Below, piece after piece: positions 1 to 8,038 of a stretch of 12,841 nucleotides of DNA. The notes under the pieces are model-generated. The model was not told the DNA's origin and made no database searches. It worked only from the letters and a program-made list of their open reading frames with translations. This DNA is from Thoreauomyces humboldtii (lineage: Eukaryota > Chytridiomycota > Chytridiomycetes > Spizellomycetales > Powellomycetaceae). How positions within the stretch are numbered: the stretch's first letter is position 1; each line of letters opens with the position of its first letter. Where the stretch lies: the NCBI GenBank assembly GCA_027596035.1, contig JADGJA010000668.1:1-12841 (forward strand). Reading direction: 5' to 3'. The position numbers and the translations under genes are program-made.

Positions 1-34
1 CCCCTACACGTCTTTCCACCCCGCCGAAAGACAA

Positions 35-1819
35 ATGCCCGCTCCTGCACTCGGCACGCACCCCCAACCCGCCATCCCGACCGGCAGCGCGCAGTCGGAT
101 CCCGGAGTGGTGCATGTTCAGCTCATCCCCCACAGCGACGTCCCCGATCGTCCCGCCATCGGGAACGTCGTCGAACGGGCGTTCACGGAGGGCATGACGA
201 TCCGGATCGGTCGACAGGTCGTCAAGGACGGTGTGGTGGTCGAAGGGAAGAAGGCCGCCAAGGAGAGGGACGTTTGGTTCGAGAGCAAGGTGGTCAGTAG
301 AAATCACGCCGAGATGTGGGTCAAGGATGGTCAGGTAAGGAGAGAGAGAGAGAGAGAGATCCTTTTTCGTTAGTCGAAGTGGGCGGAGCATATGCTGAAT
401 GGAGGTCTCTCCTCGTTTTTTCATTAGATATACATAAAGGACATCGGGAGCTCGTCGGGGACTTTCCTGAACAAGATGCGACTGAGTCCTTCGACAAAGG
501 AGAGCCGACCTTACCCGTTGAAAGAAGGGGATCTCATTCAACTAGGAATCGACTACAAGGGCAAAACCGAAGGTTCGGCGCGGCACCATTGCTTTTGAAC
601 TTACCAAACTCTTGCGCTTTTGACACTGACGAATCGAAACTGCAGCTATTTACAAGAGCATCATGGTTCGCATCGGCTTCTACGATCAGTCCTGGGTCAA
701 TCAACAACGACGAAAAGCCAATCCCGTCAGGTGAGGGCACAACAGTGTTGCCCGGGGGGAGAACGATCCGCTCTCACTAACCAAATCCACGGTTCCCTCC
801 CTAGATTCCGCACCGCGCTTCGAATGCTGCTCGCAGCCGCCAACCCGTTCGCCACCTCCAGCGCGGGTGGTGGCACCGTCAACCCAGAGGACGACTCGTC
901 CGGCACGGTCGACTGCTGCATCTGCATCGGGGCCATCGGACCCTTCCAGGCCCTGTTCGTCGCCCCTTGCTCCCACTGCTACCACTACAAGTGCGTCCAC
1001 AGTATCCTGGCCCAGAGCGCCATGTTCCAGTGTCCCATGTGTCGACAGGTGGCGAACCTCGCCGCGAGCGTGAGCACGGACGATCTGTTCGGAGACAACG
1101 AAGATGACGACGACAACAGCGAGGAGACGACAGAGGTGGTGGGGTCGGGTGGTGGTGGGGTGGTGGCCCCGGTCCAACCGCTTCGGATCATGGGTCAGCT
1201 TCGAGGAGGAGGTGGAGGAGGAGGAGGAGGCGAGGACGGAGATGAGGGACCCGATTCGGCAGAGGATGCGCCCAGCACTCCCGTCAACGTCGTGGCTCGT
1301 CTCGGACTCTCGTCGGGTGGTGGCGGCGGTGGTCCAAAGTCGTCTTCGTCGGGAGTCTCCACTCCACGCAACACCGACGCCCAACCTTTGATCGCCCACG
1401 CCTCGGCGTCGGCGTCGGCGGGGAACCACCCCGCGACCGCGACGGCTCAGAGTCCAGAGTCCAACACGACCATCTCGTTTCGATCTCCCGTCGATCGACT
1501 CGCCCAGGTCGAGAGCGTGCCGGCGTCCGGGACGAGCACGGGCACCAGCACGCCGACCGTGTCGCGCAAGCGAAGGTCGGACCAGAGTCTGACGGCCAAG
1601 CTCAACGTTCTGCTGCGGAGAGCCAAGGGTGAAGGTGGCGGTGGTGAACCGCAGAGTCCCGGAAGTGGCGGGGGCGGGAGCGGACGGGGTCAGGAGAGGG
1701 ATGAAGATGAGGAGGGGGAGGAGGAGGGTCGCTTGGGCTTGAGTCCGGTTCGAGCAGGTACGGTGGACGCTGGTAGTCGGTCCGTTGGTGACTCTGATGA
1801 GCGTGCGGGACGAGGGTGA
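35..1819 (+). CDS. dma1: FHA-RING E3 ubiquitin ligase, Dma1 type (4 exons; 5' end may lie outside the window)
   Basis: Exons 35-334, 428-572, 646-730 and 805-1819 join in phase to about 514 aa. An N-terminal FHA domain (about residues 27-160) shows the phosphothreonine-binding residues G59-R60, the S88-R-N-H91 turn and the KDIGSSSGTFLN strand (N115). A C3H2C3 RING follows: C214/C217, C232-S-H234, H237, C240, C253 and C256. The arrangement FHA then RING, and the segments PFQALFVAPCSHC and FQCPMCRQ, are typical of fungal Dma1/Chfr-like ligases. These ubiquitinate mitotic regulators in the spindle checkpoint and septation network; the exact role here is inferred. After the RING comes a tail of about 255 aa rich in Gly, Ser, Asp and Glu with no recognisable domain. 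Intron 2 has the unusual donor GTTCGG. The frame is open upstream of ATG 35 to the window edge, so the true start may be further left. The gene is convergent with DPP III. Confidence 0.93.
341..359 (+). repeat. (AG)n microsatellite in intron 1 of the FHA-RING gene
   Basis: An uninterrupted AG dinucleotide run of 19 nt lies just downstream of the GTAAGG donor of intron 1 (335-427). Being intronic, length change would not shift the reading frame. It is a probable polymorphic marker. Confidence 0.9.
1203..1230 (+). repeat. GGA-type triplet run coding for poly-glycine in the FHA-RING tail
   Basis: A GAG/GGA triplet repeat, interrupted by a single T, is read as GGA/GGT codons and gives a run of nine glycines followed by an acidic stretch. 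It lies in the disordered tail after the RING. Further Gly and Asp runs occur nearby (about 1103-1160 and 1315-1332). It is likely length-variable and not a domain. Confidence 0.75.
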
Positions 1820-2064
1820 GAAGGACACACATACCGATCACGAGCTCATTTAGCGATTCGCCACGCTTTCCAACGATTCTAGAGTTGGAATGAGAAAAGT
1901 TTCACAAGAAGTCCCATTGGATAAGACGACTAGAAAGCAAAAGTGACAGTAGGAGCTTAGACGATGAAGCCACGATGACCATCGTCACGGCGAAGAACGC
2001 CAAAAAAAAACACAGGCAGGGACTCTATGACTCCATCTACTCCACAACTCCACAACAACTTCAT
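1820..2064. other. Convergent intergenic region between the FHA-RING and DPP III genes
   Basis: These 245 nt separate the stop codons of two convergent genes, so both 3' UTRs and poly(A) sites must lie here and may overlap. An A-run occurs at 2002-2010. No AATAAA signal, RNA gene or convincing ORF was seen. A short open frame beginning at ATG 1975 runs into the DPP III 3' coding region antisense and is not supported as a gene. Confidence 0.7.
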
Positions 2065-4601
2065 CTACAATACATTGCGTTCTACGTACGACTGCACGAA
2101 GCCTTCGAGGGTGACGGGGTACTCGACGAGCTCGACCTTCCCCTCCTTGATGACAGTGTTTCCCTGGATGACGAGTGACCTAGGGAGTTTCTTCTCAAGG
2201 ACGATATCACGGTATTTGATCCAGGAATCTGGCACGGCGGTCTGGTTGGCCCAGAACTCGAGACCTCGCTTCGCGTCACCGGTGGCCTTGTAGACGTTGA
2301 GTTTCTGGAGGAAGACGCCGACGGCCTCGACGCCAGTAGTCTCGATGGCTGCCCGGTCGAGGTGCACTTCGAGGTTGCCATCAGGGAGGGTCGCAATGGT
2401 CGCGAGCTTAGCCTCGAGGAAGACCTGGAGAATCGCGTATCGGGCACACATGTGCGCCTGGCCCCACTTGCGTGACTTCGGGTCTGAAGGATGAGGGAAG
2501 ACCCGCGACATCAGTCAAGAAGCCAGATGCTTTTCTGCGAAACGCGTAGTGGCTCACCATAGAACTCGAGCGCAAGCAGACCGGCACGGGCCATTTGCAA
2601 GTAGCAGGTAAAGATGATGTCGGAGGCTTCCTGGCCCTCGTGGCCAAAGATGACGAGGATGTCCTTGTGCACGCACAGGAACATGGCAACTGCCTCCGCT
2701 CGACATTCTGCCGGTTGGAAACAGCGGTTAGCAACGGCACGGTTGTGCGTTCAGTCTCTTCGAAAGTCACTATTATACCTTCGTAGGAGGATGCCGACGC
2801 CTTGAAGACGGATCCCCAGGTCTCGCCCGGTTTGTACCAGGAGTCGAGTGGTTTACCGGTGACGGGGTTCAGTGGCAGGTTCTTCTGGTCGAAGTTGAAA
2901 ACGCCGGCGGGCTCTTCCTGCAGGATCTTTCCGCTTCCGTGTCCTGTTCATTGATATGTAAGTAAACGAGCACTTATGCACCACTTGGAGCTGTGTTGTG
3001 ATGGTCGTACCGAGAAGCTCATGCAAGCCGACCTGAACTTCAAACGCCGCAGGAGCGAGCTTCCGGAAAACGGCCACGTCCTCCTCTCGCACAAAGTTAA
3101 TCTTTTCGTCCTTCGGCTTGGCGCCCAGTACGTTGCCGAGCGACACGTTCTTGAAACCGTCGGTCATCCGGATATCGTTGTACTATGTGAGAGAAACGCC
3201 CGTCAGTCTCGGGAACGCGTCATACAGAATCCGAGGTGCTAATCTTACGTTCGGGATGTTGATTCCGGCGGGAGGGGAACCGCTGGTGGCGAAGCTCACA
3301 ACCTCGAGCGATGTGAAGTCGGGCTTGATGAACTGACATGGGCAAGAATGATGTCAGATGAGAACTTGTCCAAGGCCAATGCAGCGTGCATGCCATACCT
3401 TGTCAACTTCGAATTCTTGCGGCCATGGCAGACGCCCGACTAGCTCCTCAGCACGGTTGACGAGGACCTCGAACTTGAGGGTCATCTCCTTGTTGACGAC
3501 GGCCGTGAAGCCTTCCCACTCGGCCCTGACTCCGGCGGGGTCTTTGTAGGTCTCGATGAAACCGATGTTGCTCTCGACGACGGGCCCCATGTCCTTGATC
3601 CAGTGTTTCTGGGATTGACGGTGAGCCTCGATGGAACCCGATTCGAACGACTGGACGTACGCCTCGAGCATCTTCTTCTGATGTTCGTTGGCGGCGTGAG
3701 GCACCGCGCTGCGGATGTTCTCCACGACCTTCTTGAGCTCCTCGGCAAAGTCGCCGTAGGTGACTCGGACCTCGAGGCCGTCGGCGCCCGTGAGGGTGCG
3801 GGCCGGCTTGGATGCATCGGCGGACGCGACGCGGACCTCGAACCTTGTCGAGGATTCCTTCAGCATCCTGGTGTTGAGGGAGGAGATGTCGTTCTTCTCG
3901 AGGAGAGCCTGGACGGTGTCCACGTCGGTCTTGGAGACATTGTTCGAGTAGTATCCGGACACGTGTCCGTCGGCGGGGAAACCGATCAGGAGGCTCTCAG
4001 AGGGCTGGCCGCCGTAGATGTGGTCCTTGAGCTCGGAGAACAGGGACGCAGCCTTCTCCGAGCCGGATGCCTTGACGATCTTTTGAAAGTCCTCGGCGGA
4101 CAGACGGGGAATGAACTTTGTGTCTCCAAAGCTCTTGAAGTTGGAGAGGTTGTAGAGGACCTGCGAGGAGTACTCGAGGAAGTGTTTCCAAACGTCCTCC
4201 GAGACGGCGGCTGCCTCTTTCAGGGCCGGGATGTCGCGGGTCTTGCTCTGGACGGACGAGGAGGATGCGGTGTCGGCAAAGACCTCACGGAAGAGGGCGA
4301 GGAGCTTCGGTGAGTGCTCTGACAGGGTGCGAGAGATGATCTGAGCGCCCTCCCAGGAGGCCCGACCGATGAAGTGGGCGTAGAGCTGCTGTTCGGAGGA
4401 AAGCGAGTCGAAGTGCTTCTTGACCTCGAGCCTACACACAGGAGCGTCCGTGTCTGCCAGGAACTGCTTCGGGGTTGCCGAAACGGAAGTGGACATTGAG
4501 TGGTGGTGGTGATTGAGGTTGGGAAGAGATCCAACGAACGACCTAGCGGAGTGGGGGTGGCAGAGGAATGACCTTTGAAGGAACGAAGACCTCGCAAGCA
4601 T
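2065..4601 (-). CDS. DPP3: Dipeptidyl peptidase III, M49 zinc metallopeptidase (6 exons)
   Basis: On the minus strand, exons 4601-3399, 3332-3249, 3182-3011, 2943-2779, 2707-2558 and 2483-2065 join to 730 aa, close to the roughly 710-740 aa usual for the family. The enzyme removes dipeptides from the N-termini of short peptides, mainly in the cytosol. The first zinc motif H483-E-L-L-G-H488 is followed by GSGK; the second, E541-E-C-R-A-E546, is also complete. By family knowledge the zinc ligands are H483, H488 and E542, and E484 is the general base. Other family signatures are [46 protein letters not shown] and [11 protein letters not shown]. Both zinc motifs are split by introns. The first 35 residues are rich in Arg, Ser, Phe and Leu and carry no acidic residue, like a mitochondrial presequence, and M36 (4496) is an alternative cytosolic start. 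The gene is convergent with the FHA-RING gene and lies 284 nt downstream of ORC4 on the same strand. Confidence 0.96.
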
Positions 4602-4885
4602 GCAGCAGCAGTTCTCTATGTATGAGAGATCTCTGGGAGGTGACCGAGGGACTCTATATGTTTCTCAACTGTATACCGTAGTACAACGCACCAAAGAAGG
4701 TCTGTCTCCTCGGATGCTCGCCGGAGTTGTTCCCGACGGTTGGTGGTGCTGGTGGTGGTCAGGTGCGCAGCAAAAACTACCCGACGCCTTCGTGAGCCCA
4801 TGAGCCCATAAATCACACATGTCCGAAAACATGTCCGCTCTTTGATTAGAGCAGCCTCTGAGCAGCCTGCAGACAGACCCCTGAT
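4602..4885 (-). promoter_or_regulatory. Upstream region of DPP III / 3' flank of ORC4
   Basis: This is 284 nt between the ORC4 stop (4886) and the DPP III start codon (4601), both genes reading leftward. It must hold the ORC4 3' UTR and the DPP III promoter. A short TATATAG-like stretch lies at about 4653-4659 on the DPP III template side, roughly 50 nt upstream of the ATG, too close to rate as a firm TATA box. Small GGT/GTG runs and a direct repeat of GAGCCCAT (about 4795-4809) are present. No RNA gene was recognised. Confidence 0.5.
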
Positions 4886-7573
4886 TCATCGTCCAATGGC
4901 CCACTTCCTGATGACATCGGGACACCCTCCATCAAAGTCCTCCACTCCCTTCTCAACCTCCCTCTCCCCGACCACCAGTCTGACCATCCTGTGTTCCTTC
5001 GGTCCCTTCCCGCCACCGCCGTCCACCACCGCCCTGCACAGCTCCAGACTCTCCAGCCTCTCGAACGCCTTGACGGCCACCCCCTTGACGAAGAACATGT
5101 CCCCGCCCTTTCCCGTCCTCCCGATCCGCACGATCAGGTCCCGGTACTCGTCGTACACCATCTCAAAGTTGAACGCCTCCACCTGGCGACGGTGGTGCTG
5201 CACCATGCACACCAGGAGGATCAGCTCCAGGATCGACAGGGACGCCACCGTGAGCACCTTGGGGTCCGACGACCGGACCCGCTGGGTTCTGGGAGGAGGA
5301 GGAGGAGGTCTCCGTCCACCGGGCGTCCTGGGACTCGGGATCGACGGTGCGTTGGGAGAGCCGCTGGTGGGAACGACGGACGATGGCGGCGACGATGCGT
5401 CGTCCATGTCGAGGTATGCTTGTTGACAGGTGAGCTCGACGACGGCAGCATACTGAGGTAAGGGGACCAAAAGCCGCATCAGACTTGCTCACCCATACGA
5501 CGAACTCGTATCTCGCTCCCCCACCCTCGGCGGAACTCACCATCTCTCTCATGACCCTTCGAACGTCCTTGCTGATCTCGAAGACGCTTTTGATCATGTC
5601 TCCATACCGACCGGCGGCAAGGGTTGCATCGACTCGGGAGTTGAAGGCCCTGATGTAAGCGGGATCGAGCACGCCGTCCCCTGATCCCAAAACCAGTGCC
5701 TCCCGGATGATGGCCGTGAAGTCCGCCACAGAGTCAGGGGGATACACGCACACTTGGCGATGGGAGAATCTCGATTTCACGCGTTTCTCCAGAAGGTCCA
5801 CAAAGTCCTATGAAATGGTCTTTGCGTCAGCCCTGATCATGAAACAACAAAATTGCACGAGACTCGAGTAAGACTCACGATGCGACTCGTGATGCCCAGC
5901 ACCGCAACGGGGTTCTGACTGGTCTGACACACGTCCAGCAAGTTGTAAAGCAGAGCCTGCTTCGGATGTCCGGCGAACAGGTCCACGTCGTCCAGGATGA
6001 AGACGACCGGAGTGCTCTTGACGGAACCAGTCCGAAGAGTCTCGAGGACGTAGAGGAGGCAGTCGGCAAACGACCCAGAAGCGATCTCCTCAACTGTTTC
6101 CGGATCCCGCTCGCCGATCTGCTGACGTTGCAGTTGCCGGACGATCTCCTTCAACGCCAGTCGATCGTCGGTCTGAAGATAGCCTGAGAGGTTGATCTCA
6201 AGGAAAGGTTTCGAGGTAGATGACGGTCGAGGGTCCACAGCGGGGAAGGTAGCGGTGAGGTCGCAAAGAGCCTTGCGAACCATGGCCGATTTTCCGCTCC
6301 CAGGGGCACCGACGACGACGAGCGAGTTGCTCTCACCAAAGCGTGCCGTGCGCTCCAGGAGATCGTAAACCTTGCCGTACTGCTCGTCCAGACCGATCAG
6401 ACTCGCGAAGGGTGCTCTTTCGGTGAGACGGGACGTTATGGCGTAGCGAGCTGCATCAAAGTCATGCGGTAACGGTTCCCGAAGAGTGATGTCTGCCGGG
6501 GTGAATAGTGTGGGGATTGGGCTTGCGACGTCAGCATCCATCGGTAAAAGTGCAGATTGATTGGAGTTGAACGGCATGGGCTCTGGCGCAAGGGTCAAAG
6601 TCCGGGAAGCACTGTGCTCCGGTGGTTGCTTGGCCGCTGAGGTCGGTTTCGGTTTTGGTCTCGATTTCAATGGGAGAACGGACGGTTTGGGCTTGGGCGA
6701 TGGACTAGCGGCCTCGGTAACGGTGTGAGTCCCCAGTCCCTTAGCTGCTGACTTTCCTCCTCCAGTACGGGGGGATGCTCGAACAGTAGGGGCTTTGGCA
6801 TTGGGCGTGGGACTTGCAACCTCCACCACGCTGCCTTTTGCCAGTCCCCTCGCAGTCGATGGTCTTCCCGTCGGACGTGCCGGCAGAGCCAGGGGGGATG
6901 CGCGAACAGTAGGGGTTCTAACCTTCTTGACGGGTGTCGCGCTGGCGGCGGGTCGGGATCTCGTCGCCGCCGTCGTCGTCGTCGGAGCGTGTATCGATGC
7001 GGGCGCCGCATGACGGGATGTGGCTGGACCGACGGGATTTGCGTGGATTGATGAAGGTGCAGGGCAAGGAGAAGTGGGATTTGGAAGGGGTATGGGCCGC
7101 TTACTGTGGACTATCTCCACAGCGATGCTCTGTCTTCCCTGTAGCGGGCTCCGGTGAGCAACTCCGCTGGGAGAACAGTGCGGCCTGTACTCATGCTGCT
7201 GATAGAACGGGCGTTTCATGGATTGCACCGGACGAGGGCCAGAGCGTGGGACGTTGGTCGGGATTGCGATACGAACAGGAGTGCCCACCCTGGGGCTTGC
7301 GTCGACAGATGCAGACGTGGCCTTGCGGGGTCTAGGCTGGGAGAGGGGCATGTCGTCATCCGAGTCGATCACTATGGGCTGAAGTCTTTTGCAAGGCGTT
7401 CGAGGACTAGCTTCTTGCGGAAGCGAGAGGGTAGATATATCGCTGGTGCGTATGCGTTTGGTGGGAGGTGCAGGAGAGTCGTGGTCGAACGCCGGACGCT
7501 TGCTGCGCGGGGTGGTCGGTGGAGCGACGAGGACTGCTGCTCCTGGCCGAACGTTGGGAGACTTGCCCAGCAT
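4886..7573 (-). CDS. ORC4: Origin recognition complex subunit 4, AAA+ ATPase (3 exons)
   Basis: On the minus strand, exons 7573-5879, 5807-5541 and 5452-4886 give about 842 aa; an alternative donor at 5492 would give 858. ORC4 is part of the six-subunit complex that marks replication origins in the nucleus and loads MCM helicase with Cdc6 and Cdt1. The AAA+ core has Walker A G422-APGSGKS429 and Walker B ILDDVDLF (D528, D529), followed by GHPKQALLYNLLDV. The ORC4 hallmark LLEKRVKSRFSHRQ (about 570-583) comes right after the exon 1/2 junction. The last exon holds the C-terminal winged-helix region, with FNFEMVYDEY and VAVKAFERLESLEL, and ends in DVIRKWAIGR. Human ORC4 has about 436 aa; the excess is a basic Pro/Ser/Thr-rich N-terminal extension of nearly 390 aa with a tandem repeat and many SP/TP sites, plus a Pro/Ser loop at about 670-705. 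No RGRP AT-hook core was seen. The gene is divergent from kinesin-5. Confidence 0.96.
5453..5540 (-). other. ORC4: ORC4 intron 2 with two in-frame donor sites
   Basis: The acceptor CAG ends at 5453. Two donors keep phase 0: GTGAGT at 5540 (88-nt intron) and GTGAGC at 5492 (40-nt intron). The two products differ by 16 residues (VSSAEGGGARYEFVVW). I prefer 5540 because it is the better consensus and the length matches the other introns in the window, but protein comparison alone does not settle it. Confidence 0.6.
6670..6915 (-). repeat. ORC4: In-frame 123-nt tandem duplication in the ORC4 N-terminal extension
   Basis: Two adjacent copies of a 41-codon unit are offset by exactly 123 nt. Each begins with PTVRASP, continues through a basic stretch ending in AKGL or AKGS, and closes with EVASPTP or EAASPSP. 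At DNA level GGGGATG-C-(T/G)-CGAACAGTAGGGG recurs at 6771-6792 and 6894-6915. The copies have diverged, so the duplication is not recent. Each unit carries SP/TP sites, which are minimal CDK phosphorylation motifs. Confidence 0.8.
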
Positions 7574-8038
7574 GATGAAAGGTGGAATGCCCTCCGAAGC
7601 CCGCGGAGACGGGCCAGGTGAAAGCGGTGGATGTCCTGGGGAGAGTTGCAGATGTGTGGATGGGGGGAGGGACTTGCTGCTGCTGTGATGGGGTACGACG
7701 ACGAGGTTCTCTCATCGGACAGGACAGAGGAGAGGGTTCGGACAAGAAGACCCCCTCCTCGTACACACATGCCATGCTGTGGGAACCCTTTGGCCAGTCG
7801 ACCTACTTCGATCGCCCCACGACAAGAACAGCAACAGCAACCGACGGACGGACCGACCGACCCCTTCAAGTCCCCCCGCACCTCCGGTCTCTCTCGTGGA
7901 TTCCAGTCCGTCGCGTGCTGTCGCCATCAACGTCCAGCGCGGAAACACTCGAGGAGCGCGGAACGACCCGTCTCGAACCCTCCCCAGCCCCAATCTTGCA
8001 TCCTGGCGCGCGTCAACTCAAGCCGGCCTCCTTCGGCG
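7574..8038. promoter_or_regulatory. Divergent upstream region shared by ORC4 and kinesin-5
   Basis: This 465-nt segment lies between the ORC4 start codon (7573, leftward) and the minimal kinesin-5 start codon (8039, rightward), so it should contain both promoters. The kinesin frame is open back to an ATG at 7631, with another in-frame ATG at 7769. Fungal kinesin-5 proteins commonly have 50 to 100 residues before the motor, so part of this region may be kinesin N-terminal coding sequence (90 extra residues from 7769, with a QQQQ run and an SPR motif). A GACG/GACC tandem stretch lies at about 7840-7860. No TATA box or exact ACGCGT (MCB) box was found. Confidence 0.55.

Noticed and set aside
701..1828. 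375-codon open frame on the minus strand, antisense to the FHA-RING gene
   Set aside because: It covers the well-supported RING and tail exon in a shadow frame, is Arg/Ser/Thr-rich with no recognisable domain, and long open shadows are expected in GC-rich, stop-poor sequence.
3603..4313. 236-codon open frame on the plus strand within DPP III exon 1
   Set aside because: It is antisense to strongly conserved DPP III coding sequence and has the composition of a codon-bias shadow.
4496..4516. His run in DPP III as a metal-binding or tag-like element
   Set aside because: It is four codons from a short GTG/GGT triplet run in the putative presequence, best explained as low complexity.
7154..7881. 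Several overlapping open frames on both strands across the ORC4 5' end
   Set aside because: They conflict with the ORC4 reading frame or cover its leader, and their translations are Arg/Ser-rich with no domain.
7912..8013. CGCGT motifs in the divergent promoter as MBF/MCB cell-cycle sites
   Set aside because: The exact ACGCGT core is absent and CGCGT is common by chance in DNA this GC-rich.
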